From positions 1-34,284 of the forward strand of contig JAFNYX010000123.1 in assembly GCA_017654125.1 (NCBI GenBank): a stretch of DNA of 34,284 nucleotides. The letters are read 5' to 3'. The notes beneath the pieces are model-generated. The model saw only the letters and a program-made list of their open reading frames with translations, searched no databases and was not told the DNA's origin. A program made the translations under genes and the position numbers. Each line of letters opens with the position of its first letter. Positions within the stretch are counted from its first letter, which is position 1. Source of the DNA: Alistipes sp. (GTDB lineage: Bacteria > Bacteroidota > Bacteroidia > Bacteroidales > Rikenellaceae). This document shows positions 1-5,920 of this stretch, piece by piece.

Positions 1-1
1 C

Positions 2-115
2 GATTGGTTTCTATTCTGCGACACAGCGTTCCGCATATCGCCACCGCTCATCATCAGCGACGAGGAGATTCGCGACAGCACAGCGATTATCATTCGCTGT
101 CTCGACCGTCTGTAA
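2..115 (+). CDS. C-terminal end of a class III (PLP-dependent) aminotransferase, 5' part outside the window
   Basis: An open frame enters from the left edge and stops at a TAA at 113-115, leaving 37 codons. The peptide begins DWFLFCDTAFRISPPLIIS and continues with DEEI. This is the typical last block of class III aminotransferases (the acetylornithine / adenosylmethionine-8-amino-7-oxononanoate type): a strand ending in R-I-x-P-P-L, then (T/S)-x-E-E-I and the final helix. The PLP lysine and substrate residues lie upstream, so the substrate cannot be assigned. It converges with the minus-strand operon ending at 261. The family call rests on one short motif and is moderate. Confidence 0.55.
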   Translation, partial: DWFLFCDTAFRISPPLIISDEEIRDSTAIIIRCLDRL

Positions 116-199
116 AAGACGGAAATTCGCCCCCAAAAAACACAATACGCCGACCGTTATCTGACAACGGCCTAATCCGCACGCGCACCTACAAAAGCA

Positions 200-240
200 T
201 AGGCGGACAACCGCTCCCCTCCGAAGCTGTTGTCCGCCTA
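200..240. terminator. Inverted repeat between convergent genes, probable bidirectional terminator
   Basis: A perfect 12-bp inverted repeat, TAGGCGGACAAC at 200-211 and its complement at 229-240, encloses a 17-nt loop that can form three further pairs (213-215 with 225-227). It lies between the aminotransferase end (115) and the nuclease operon end (261). Read on the minus strand it is followed by a short T-rich stretch (CTTTTG). On the plus strand there is no T run. It therefore best fits the end of the minus-strand operon, possibly serving both directions. Confidence 0.6.
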
Positions 241-260
241 AACGTCTATATAGCTATCCG

Positions 261-1052
261 CTATTTGAATATGTCGTTCAACAACATAGCCAAACGAAAA
301 CCGGCTCGCGCCATACATTTATCGTTAATCAGCTCCATACGATTCTGCAATTCGCGCGACATATACGCATCCGGTTTTGCCCACTCGTACAACGGAGCGG
401 CAAGTCGGCCCATATCATCCGCCCACGAGCGAACGTCACCGCTACTCAAACCCTCCTTCTGTTCGCCATAACAGAGCATCAAATCCTCGGCATACATCTC
501 ACACGAGAAACAAGCTCTGCGATTGACAAGTGACGCATCCCAGAATTTGCGCCAGCCGTAAGGCGAAACCACCTCCTTCTTGCCGAGTTTGCCATTCGAC
601 ATACCAATATTGAAATTCTTGCGCGAATCGGGAATGCCACCGATACGAACGTGTGCCACATTGTGCATATCCGCCACAAGGTGGATGAGTGTTTTGAGCG
701 AAGCCACCATCGTCGAATCACTATGTTCGCCACGCGCCTTCAACTCCTTCACGCAACGCTCTATCTGAACAACACCATCCTTCTCGGACGTGGTGAGCGA
801 ACGCATATCGTCCGACACGGTAATAAAGTGCCATGCACCCGTATATTTCGTCTGCTCGTTCTTCGTAAGCGTCTGCAACCACCATGCGCCCGAGGCAAGC
901 GAGCCACCGAGAATTGCTTCGGTCTGCTGCTTTGCTGCCGGAGTCAGATTCTGCTCGGCGAGCGTTGCGATACACTCCTGTGCAAACTTATTCCAAGCCG
1001 AAGCCGTCGAAACACACATTACGGCTACAAGCAAAATAACGTATCTCTTCAT
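261..1052 (-). CDS. Secreted S1/P1-type nuclease paralogue with lost metal ligands
   Basis: 263 aa. A signal peptide (residues 1-19, ending A-S-A) leaves Trp20 as the mature N-terminus, as S1/P1 nucleases require because that Trp binds zinc. The family core is visible: W75-H76 region, LIHLVADMHNVAH (His124, Asp128, His134) and FWD (Asp172). Three of the nine expected zinc ligands are replaced: His6 of the mature protein by Gln25, the Asp of the SWxD block by Gln60, and the His four residues before Asp172 by Arg168. Each belongs to a different zinc site, so hydrolytic activity is doubtful. It follows a better-preserved paralogue by 11 nt. A strong Shine-Dalgarno AGGAGGGG (1058-1065) overlaps that gene's stop and supports this start. 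It may be a binding protein, a regulator or a decaying copy. Confidence 0.82.
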   Translation of the reverse strand: MKRYVILLVAVMCVSTASAWNKFAQECIATLAEQNLTPAAKQQTEAILGGSLASGAWWLQTLTKNEQTKYTGAWHFITVSDDMRSLTTSEKDGVVQIERCVKELKARGEHSDSTMVASLKTLIHLVADMHNVAHVRIGGIPDSRKNFNIGMSNGKLGKKEVVSPYGWRKFWDASLVNRRACFSCEMYAEDLMLCYGEQKEGLSSGDVRSWADDMGRLAAPLYEWAKPDAYMSRELQNRMELINDKCMARAGFRLAMLLNDIFK

Positions 1053-1063
1053 TACTACCCCTC

Positions 1064-1846
1064 CTATTTACTAAAAATCTGGTTCAAAATGTTAGCAAGG
1101 CGATAACCGCCACGAAGCATCTGTCGCGTAGTAATCTCCTTCATGCGAGCGTGCGACTCCTTGGGCAACGTCGTAATCTCCGAACCCATCGGCATCAGAG
1201 TATAGATTTCGCGCATCTCCTCCGCATTCTGCTTTGCCCAATCATCCGGCGTACCTGCACAAATCGCCGCCTTCTCGGCATCGGTCAGCGTATCGTACTT
1301 TGCAGCGATTTCGTCGGCCTTCATACCTTTATTATAGTATCCGATTGCTGCATCCCAAAAACTATGGAAACCCAACTTTTTGTCCTTCTGCAACACGGAG
1401 CGCTGTTTAAGAGCCGGCTCCTCGGTGTACTTCATATGGGTCGGGCACTGCATATCGCCAACCATATGAATCAGATATTTAAGGTTATCACACACAATGG
1501 AGTCCTTCAAGCGACGATACTTCTTCATCTGTTTGCAGATGCGCTTGATTTGGAACGCTGCGTTACGCGTATCGCCAGCAAACTGCTGATTCTCGGCATC
1601 GACCTCTATGCCGTGCCAATAATTCGTCTCCTCAAAGCCCTTACAGTTACGCCAATAATCCATCCACGAAGCGTGGTAGGGCAACGTGTGTTTCAAGTAG
1701 CCGCGGCACTTCTCTTTCGCCTCCGGCGTCATATTACGCTCGGCGATGACCGCAATTGTCGCGTGGCCTATATTATTCCACGCCCGTACACTATGCACGG
1801 TTGCAAGCAAGGCAACAGCCATTGCAAGCATCAGTAATCTTTTCAT
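1064..1846 (-). CDS. Secreted S1/P1-type zinc nuclease (phospholipase C/P1 nuclease superfamily)
   Basis: 260 aa with a signal peptide (1-22, ending V-R-A) that exposes Trp23. The full set of expected zinc ligands can be placed: Trp23 and His28 (WNNIGH), Asp63 (SWMD), His78 (YWH), His127, Asp131 and His137 (LIHMVGDMQCPTH), His161 and Asp165 (HSFWD). Known family members cleave single-stranded DNA or RNA and 3'-nucleotides; here the expected site is the periplasm or outside the cell, for nucleic-acid scavenging. That fits co-transcription with cytidine deaminase, a salvage enzyme. Residues 1-56 of the mature protein align without gaps to the downstream paralogue, showing a tandem duplication. 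The start follows the dtd stop by 21 nt in an A-rich leader without a Shine-Dalgarno site. Confidence 0.88.
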   Translation of the reverse strand: MKRLLMLAMAVALLATVHSVRAWNNIGHATIAVIAERNMTPEAKEKCRGYLKHTLPYHASWMDYWRNCKGFEETNYWHGIEVDAENQQFAGDTRNAAFQIKRICKQMKKYRRLKDSIVCDNLKYLIHMVGDMQCPTHMKYTEEPALKQRSVLQKDKKLGFHSFWDAAIGYYNKGMKADEIAAKYDTLTDAEKAAICAGTPDDWAKQNAEEMREIYTLMPMGSEITTLPKESHARMKEITTRQMLRGGYRLANILNQIFSK

Positions 1847-1867
1847 TATTAATAGTGTTTTAGAGTG

Positions 1868-2320
1868 TTATTCCTTATTTTTAGTATCTATACATATCGT
1901 CACCGGGCCATCGTTCACGAGTCGCACCTGCATATCTGCACCAAAACGGCCCGTTTCGACTCTCTCGCCGAGCGTCTGCGAGAGCATCTCTACAAAACGT
2001 TCATACATCGGACGTGACACCGGCTCAGGAGCCGACCGTATATACGACGGACGATTGCCCTTCTTGGTCGAAGCATAAAGCGTGAATTGGCTGACAACCA
2101 ACACTCGTCCTCCCACCTGACCGACATCGAGATTCATCACCCCCTGCTCGTCGTCAAAGATACGCAAGCGCGATATTTTACCACACAACCACTCCGCATC
2201 CGCTTCGGTATCCTCCATCTCGACACCTATCAAAACAAGCATTCCGCGACCGATACGGCCGACCGACTCACCGTCGATTGTAACTTCGCACTCACTAACA
2301 CGCTGTATGACTGCTCTCAT
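1868..2320 (-). CDS. dtd: D-aminoacyl-tRNA deacylase
   Basis: 150 aa, the usual length for Dtd. The enzyme hydrolyses D-aminoacyl-tRNA (and glycyl-tRNA-Ala) in the cytoplasm, recycling tRNA mis-charged with D-amino acids. The two signature motifs are present: SQFTLYA (residues 77-83) and the Gly-cisPro motif NDGPVT (136-141, Gly138-Pro139), which together build the chiral-selective pocket across the dimer. The N-terminus MRAVIQRV is typical. It lies 9 nt after the pseudouridine synthase stop and 21 nt before the nuclease pair, in one minus-strand operon. Confidence 0.96.
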   Translation of the reverse strand: MRAVIQRVSECEVTIDGESVGRIGRGMLVLIGVEMEDTEADAEWLCGKISRLRIFDDEQGVMNLDVGQVGGRVLVVSQFTLYASTKKGNRPSYIRSAPEPVSRPMYERFVEMLSQTLGERVETGRFGADMQVRLVNDGPVTICIDTKNKE

Positions 2321-2329
2321 AACTTTACT

Positions 2330-3028
2330 CTATTTTGACTGCACCGACTCCTCAAAGAATCGCCACAAAGCATCATCTTTCGGCACGGGTGCAACAACAC
2401 GCACCTGCTCGTGACGCACCGGATGCTCGAATATGATTTCGCGCGAATGGAGCGAAATACCACCGCCGACATTCGAACGTTTTGCACCATATTTCAGGTC
2501 GCCCTTTATCGGACAACCGATTTTCGAGAGTTGGGCACGAATCTGATGGTGACGACCCGTAAGCAACTCCACCTCGACCAACGTATAGCGGTCGCTACAA
2601 CCCAGCACCTCGTAACGCAGACGCGCCGCCTTCGCATCACCTTTTGGCGATGAGTAGCAGAAGGAGCGATTGGCTCGACCATCGCGCAAAATGTAATGGT
2701 TCAACTCGCCAAACTCCTCCTCCGGACGCGACTCGACAACCGCCCAATAACGCTTATGCATCTCCCCTCGACGCAACATCTCGTTGAGGCGTGACAATGC
2801 CTTCGAGGTCTTGGCAAAGAGCACCACACCGCTCACCGGACGATCGATACGATGTACCACACCAAGGAAAACATCCCCGGGCTTTGCATCGCGCACCTTG
2901 ATATACTGCTTTATCTCGTTCTCCAACGCCGAAGTGCCGTTGGGGTCGGGTTGCACCAAATCGCCACATCGTTTATTGACGAGTAGCAGATGGTTGTCCT
3001 CCCACAAAATATCTTCACCTACAAACAT
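2330..3028 (-). CDS. RluA-family RNA pseudouridine synthase
   Basis: 232 aa. It isomerises uridine to pseudouridine in rRNA or tRNA. The catalytic motif HRIDRPVSG (His59-Gly67) places the nucleophilic aspartate at Asp62. A later block, EVELLTGRHHQIRAQL, is the conserved RluA-family binding segment (…TGRxHQIRxHL), and GDLKYG follows as usual. There is no N-terminal S4 domain, so it resembles RluA or TruC more than RluC/RluD. The exact target (23S 746, tRNA 32 or tRNA 65) cannot be told from sequence alone. It sits 6 nt after cdd and 9 nt before dtd, so three of the operon genes serve nucleotide or RNA metabolism. Confidence 0.92.
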   Translation of the reverse strand: MFVGEDILWEDNHLLLVNKRCGDLVQPDPNGTSALENEIKQYIKVRDAKPGDVFLGVVHRIDRPVSGVVLFAKTSKALSRLNEMLRRGEMHKRYWAVVESRPEEEFGELNHYILRDGRANRSFCYSSPKGDAKAARLRYEVLGCSDRYTLVEVELLTGRHHQIRAQLSKIGCPIKGDLKYGAKRSNVGGGISLHSREIIFEHPVRHEQVRVVAPVPKDDALWRFFEESVQSK

Positions 3029-3034
3029 CGTTTT

Positions 3035-3490
3035 TTAGAGTTGGAATGTGAAAGGCAAAAGCAGCTCGGCATTCTCGACAACCGAAGCCGTACCGCCGCC
3101 GCTCATAATTACGCGCATCGGCACCTGCTGACGACGCTGAACATCGAGAATAACCTGACGGCACGCTCCACACGGATAACATTCACGCTCCGACGGCGAG
3201 GATGTGATTGCGAGCGCCTCCACCGGATCGTCGGCGTGGTTTGCCTCCGCATAGTAGAGCACCGAACGCTCGGCACAGATACCCGACGGGAACACCTCGC
3301 TCTCGCTATTGGCACCGTGCAACACCACTCCGCTACGCAAGCGTACGGCTGCACCCACACTGAAATGCGAATATTTAGGATAGGCCTTCGCAAGCGCCTT
3401 CTCCGCCTCGGCAACGAGTGCGCGGTCGTCTGCCGATAGTTCGTCGAGCGAATCAACGTGCAGATAACGAATCTCCAAACTCTTCTCCAT
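3035..3490 (-). CDS. cdd: Cytidine deaminase
   Basis: 151 aa. It deaminates cytidine and deoxycytidine to uridine and deoxyuridine in pyrimidine salvage, in the cytoplasm. The short homotetrameric type is indicated by its length and motifs: CAE (Cys72-Ala73-Glu74, zinc ligand and proton shuttle) and PCGACRQ (Cys107 and Cys110, the other zinc ligands). The N-terminal block SHFSVGAAV is the usual substrate-binding segment. It is the first gene of the minus-strand operon (cdd, pseudouridine synthase, dtd, two nucleases). A TATATTTG box lies 30 nt upstream. Confidence 0.96.
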   Translation of the reverse strand: MEKSLEIRYLHVDSLDELSADDRALVAEAEKALAKAYPKYSHFSVGAAVRLRSGVVLHGANSESEVFPSGICAERSVLYYAEANHADDPVEALAITSSPSERECYPCGACRQVILDVQRRQQVPMRVIMSGGGTASVVENAELLLPFTFQL

Positions 3491-3519
3491 AGTATTAGAA
3501 ATTGTTTAGTATAAGTATG

Positions 3520-3527
3520 CAAATATA
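3520..3527 (-). promoter_or_regulatory. Candidate -7 box of the cdd operon
   Basis: On the minus strand TATATTTG matches the Bacteroidetes -7 consensus TAnnTTTG. Transcription would start about 5-8 nt further, leaving a leader of roughly 20-25 nt before the cdd ATG. I see no good TTTG -33 element at 19-21 bp. The call rests on the single box and its position. Confidence 0.5.
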
Positions 3528-3601
3528 CAAAATTATTGCAACAACTATACGCCCACGCGCAAAAACCGACGAAAAATTGTACTCCGAACCAAACTTTTTC
3601 A

Positions 3602-3609
3602 TATTTTTG
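3602..3609 (+). promoter_or_regulatory. TAnnTTTG box immediately before the radical SAM gene
   Basis: TATTTTTG matches the Bacteroidetes -7 consensus and ends only four bases before the ATG at 3614. If used, transcription would begin at or just inside the start codon, giving a leaderless mRNA. The -33 region is weak (only ATTG around 3576-3579). Confidence 0.35.
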
Positions 3610-3613
3610 CGCT

Positions 3614-4567
3614 ATGTATTTATGGGGAGATGACAGACCGTATAACAGTTACGCCGGATATTTTCGGCGTCTCATGGGTGAGCGTGTACAGAAGGTTGCC
3701 GTAAACGCAGGCTTCTCGTGCCCGAATCATGACGGAACACTCTCGACGGGCGGTTGCACCTTCTGCAACAACGCCGCCTTCACACCATCCTACTGCCAGC
3801 CATCTAAAAGTATCACCCAACAGATTGAGGAGGGCATTGAATTTCACACGCGACGCTATCGTCGCGCAACACGCTATCTGGCATATTTTCAATCGTTTTC
3901 GAACACATACGCACCACTCGACCATCTGCGTCGGTTATACGACGAGGCTCTTTCACATCCGCTTGTCGCAGGCGTTGTCATCGGCACTCGTCCCGATTGT
4001 GTTGACGCCGAGAAGTTGGACTACTTCGCTTCGCTTGCTCGTCACCACTACGTAGCAATCGAATACGGTATCGAATCGACCTGCGACGCAACATTGCGTG
4101 CCGTCAATCGCGGTCACGACTTCTCTACTGCCGTTCGCGCTGTCGAGATGTCGGCCGAACGCGGACTACACGTCGGAGCGCACTTCATACTCGGCTTGCC
4201 GAACGAGAGTGATGAGATGCTTATCGCACAGACCGAAAAAATCAACGCTCTACCACTTACGACCGTAAAATTTCACCAGTTGCAAATCTTCCGTGGCACG
4301 AAGCTGGCCGAGGAGTATGACCGCTCGCCGGATAGGTTCCGATTTTGGACATTGGACGAGTATATCGACCTGATTGTCGAGATTTTACGTCATCTGCGTC
4401 CCGACCTTGTCGTCGAGCGTTTTGCCAGCGAGGCACCACCTCGTTTCCACCACTGCGAGGGGTGGGGGCTCATCCGCAACGAGACACTTTGGGCAATGCT
4501 CGAAAAAAGATTACACGAAAAACGTGCTTTTCAAGGCGAAAAATTCATAACTTTGTCGCACAAATAG
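3614..4567 (+). CDS. Radical SAM protein, TIGR01212/YhcC family
   Basis: 317 aa from the ATG at 3614. An upstream in-frame TTG at 3536 would add 26 residues without family similarity, so it is rejected. The [4Fe-4S]-binding cysteines are Cys36, Cys48 and Cys51 in CPNHDGTLSTGGCTFC, the spacing (C-x11-C-x2-C) of the TIGR01212 family rather than classic CxxxCxxC. The start MYLWGDDRPYNSY is also typical. The rest shows the radical SAM barrel (GTRPDC, EYGIES, GAHFILGLPNE). Members occur across bacteria and the substrate is not firmly established, so only the chemistry can be stated. It precedes the YitT-family gene by 10 nt and both are probably one transcript ending at 5570. Confidence 0.9.
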   Translation: MYLWGDDRPYNSYAGYFRRLMGERVQKVAVNAGFSCPNHDGTLSTGGCTFCNNAAFTPSYCQPSKSITQQIEEGIEFHTRRYRRATRYLAYFQSFSNTYAPLDHLRRLYDEALSHPLVAGVVIGTRPDCVDAEKLDYFASLARHHYVAIEYGIESTCDATLRAVNRGHDFSTAVRAVEMSAERGLHVGAHFILGLPNESDEMLIAQTEKINALPLTTVKFHQLQIFRGTKLAEEYDRSPDRFRFWTLDEYIDLIVEILRHLRPDLVVERFASEAPPRFHHCEGWGLIRNETLWAMLEKRLHEKRAFQGEKFITLSHK

Positions 4568-4577
4568 GTTATTGACT

Positions 4578-5489
4578 ATGCAAATTGGGAAAACAACTCT
4601 TCTGACATCCATCAAAGAGTACGTTCTGATGACCGTCGGAATGTTCTGCTACGCATTTGGCTGGATTGGCTGTATTCTGCCGGCAAAATGTGTCGGCGGT
4701 GGCGCAACGGGTCTCTCACTGCTCATCTATTACTTTACGGGGCAGACGCTCAGTATCGGTGTTATGGTCTTCGTCATTAATGCCATACTGTTGCTCATTG
4801 CCGGTTTTATCGTGGGATGGAAATTCGGCATCAAGACCATCTTCTGCATCTGCATCCTCTCGATAGCGATGTCCACCTTGCAGGAAATTTTCACACTCCC
4901 CGACGGCACGATTATGGACATCTTCAAACTCGACAACCGTCTGCTATCGACCATCATCGGCGGCATCTTCTCGGGTGTGGGAGTTGCGATGTGTTTTTCG
5001 CAAGGCGGCTCGACCGGTGGTGTTGATATTGTAGCGATGATTATCAACAAGTACCGCACCGTATCCTACGGCAAGATTGTTCGCGCAATCGACTCCGTAA
5101 TCATCGGTGGCGCACTGCTCCTTCCAGCTTCGGCAAATATCGGTATCGACGGTGTAATTTACGGTTTTGTGATGACCGCCGTATTGAGCTATACGGTCGA
5201 TATGTTGATGACCGGTAACCAGCAATCCAACCAAATAATGATTGTCTGCAAAGACTACCGACAGATGGCCGATGCGATGAACAACTCGGCACATCGCGGA
5301 GCGACAGTCATCAACGCCCAGGGTTGGTACTCGAAGAATCAGCACAATATCGTGATGGTCGTATGTCGCAAGCGCGACACCTCCATCGTACTGAAAATCG
5401 TCAAGGAGGTCGATCCCGATGCATTTATCACGGTCGGCTCGGTCATGGGTGTCTATGGCAAAGGCTTCGATGCGCTGAGCAAGATTTAA
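4578..5489 (+). CDS. YitT-family membrane protein (YitT membrane domain plus DUF2179)
   Basis: 303 aa from the ATG at 4578; an in-frame TTG six bases earlier is less likely. The N-terminal ~200 residues hold five or six hydrophobic segments with glycine-rich loops (GGGATGLSLLIYY, GGSTGGVDIVAMI), the usual YitT signature. The C-terminal ~85 residues are a soluble DUF2179 domain ending TVGSVMGVYGKGFDAL. YitT proteins are widespread inner-membrane proteins of unproven function and a transport role is only inferred. It ends 41 bp before an intrinsic terminator and is the last gene of its transcript. Confidence 0.9.
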   Translation: MQIGKTTLLTSIKEYVLMTVGMFCYAFGWIGCILPAKCVGGGATGLSLLIYYFTGQTLSIGVMVFVINAILLLIAGFIVGWKFGIKTIFCICILSIAMSTLQEIFTLPDGTIMDIFKLDNRLLSTIIGGIFSGVGVAMCFSQGGSTGGVDIVAMIINKYRTVSYGKIVRAIDSVIIGGALLLPASANIGIDGVIYGFVMTAVLSYTVDMLMTGNQQSNQIMIVCKDYRQMADAMNNSAHRGATVINAQGWYSKNQHNIVMVVCRKRDTSIVLKIVKEVDPDAFITVGSVMGVYGKGFDALSKI

Positions 5490-5529
5490 GAGATTGAGCA
5501 AGAATTAAGACACACCATACAAATTCGAA

Positions 5530-5570
5530 AGGTGTCGGACTCGCAATAGCGGTCGGCACCTTTTTATTTT
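5530..5570 (+). terminator. Intrinsic terminator of the radical SAM-YitT transcript
   Basis: A 9-bp stem (AGGTGTCGG at 5530-5538 with 5553-5561, two G-U pairs) and a 14-nt loop are followed directly by TTTTTATTTT. It is 41 bp after the YitT stop and has the classic Rho-independent shape. Confidence 0.85.
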
Positions 5571-5594
5571 ATGCGTATGGGTGGCAGTTAGCAC

Positions 5595-5636
5595 AAAAAA
5601 AAACAAGGGTTCTCGGACCCGACGCCCGAAAACCCT
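5595..5636 (-). terminator. Intrinsic terminator of the candidate small RNA
   Basis: Minus strand: AGGGTTTTCGG (5636-5626) pairs with CCGAGAACCCT (5616-5606) over 11 positions including one U-G, loop of 9 nt. Two bases later come nine consecutive T's (5603-5595). On the plus strand the same DNA has a mismatch in the stem and the run becomes A's upstream, so it works only for minus-strand transcription. Confidence 0.8.
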
Positions 5637-5730
5637 CCCAACAAAACATTATAGAAATACACGTCGAAACAGCGCGGAACTGAGGTTATATCCGAATCGA
5701 AAGTCTTTTACTTGACCGCACTGTTTTTCT
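5595..5730 (-). ncRNA. Candidate small RNA of about 135 nt with its own promoter and terminator
   Basis: On the minus strand a good promoter (5736-5767) is followed by a start near 5730, an 11-bp stem (5716-5726 with 5667-5677, AAACAGUGCGG with CCGCGCUGUUU) and a 38-nt loop. That loop contains a small hairpin (AAGU/ACUU at 5701-5713). A U-rich single-stranded stretch (5640-5666) and an 11-bp terminator hairpin ending in nine U's complete it. Both long stems contain one pair that is U-G in minus-strand RNA but would be an A-C type mismatch in plus-strand RNA, so the strand is supported by structure as well as by signals. No open reading frame or SD is evident inside. I do not recognise the family: tmRNA, RNase P and SRP RNA signature sequences are absent. 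A 6S-like or trans-acting RNA is possible but unproven. Confidence 0.6.
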
Positions 5731-5735
5731 GAAAA

Positions 5736-5767
5736 CAAAAGTAGAAAAAACACTCACGAGCACCAAA
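5736..5767 (-). promoter_or_regulatory. Promoter of the candidate small RNA (TTTG-N20-TAnnTTTG)
   Basis: Minus strand: TTTG at 5767-5764, 20 bp, then TACTTTTG at 5743-5736. Both boxes match the Bacteroidetes primary sigma consensus. No minus-strand protein gene lies downstream before the terminator at 5595, so it must serve a short transcript if active. Confidence 0.7.
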
Positions 5768-5881
5768 CAAATTCAACGAACAGCCGATTTTCGACGACAC
5801 AAAGTCGTTTTTCTCAAACAAAGCGACATGAAGAGAAGGAGGTTTTCGGCAAAACGTATTCGTTTTTTCGCAAATTCTTCA

Positions 5882-5889
5882 TACCTTTA
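5882..5889 (+). promoter_or_regulatory. Weak candidate -7 box of priA-comF
   Basis: TACCTTTA differs from TAnnTTTG only in the last base and lies 31 nt before the priA ATG. At 19 bp upstream stands TTCG rather than TTTG. It is the best candidate in the region but not strong. Confidence 0.35.
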
Positions 5890-5920
5890 CGAACTCTTAA
5901 AGAGTTTCTTGACACAAACG

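Larger units (their letters stand above)
5490..5920. other. 431-bp region without a protein gene
   Basis: I find no convincing protein gene here. From left to right it holds the terminator of the YitT transcript (5530-5570), a candidate minus-strand small RNA with terminator and promoter (5595-5767), a short 5-bp hairpin followed by T's (5794-5812, plus sense, of uncertain meaning) and a weak promoter for priA (about 5882). An open frame from an ATG at 5828 runs into priA but its first 31 residues look like translated promoter DNA. Confidence 0.7.

Noticed and set aside
4..471. 155-codon plus-strand open frame at the left edge
   Set aside because: It runs through the aminotransferase end in another frame, the inverted repeat and the antisense of the nuclease gene; composition is low-complexity and no family is recognisable.
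3536..3613. Upstream TTG start for the radical SAM protein
   Set aside because: The added residues match no family sequence and overlap the intergenic promoter region; the family start is MYLWG.
5590..5767. Plus-strand reading of the small-RNA region
   Set aside because: Both stems would contain a mismatch, the A run would precede the hairpin, and no promoter is seen; minus-strand signals are complete.
5794..5812. ACGAC-loop-GTCGT followed by T's as a terminator
   Set aside because: The stem has only 5 bp and no plus-strand transcript is known to need ending here; likely chance.
5828..5920. Longer N-terminus for PriA
   Set aside because: The 31 extra residues (MKRRRFSAKRIRFF…) are translated promoter-like DNA; the family N-terminus begins with the ATG at 5921.
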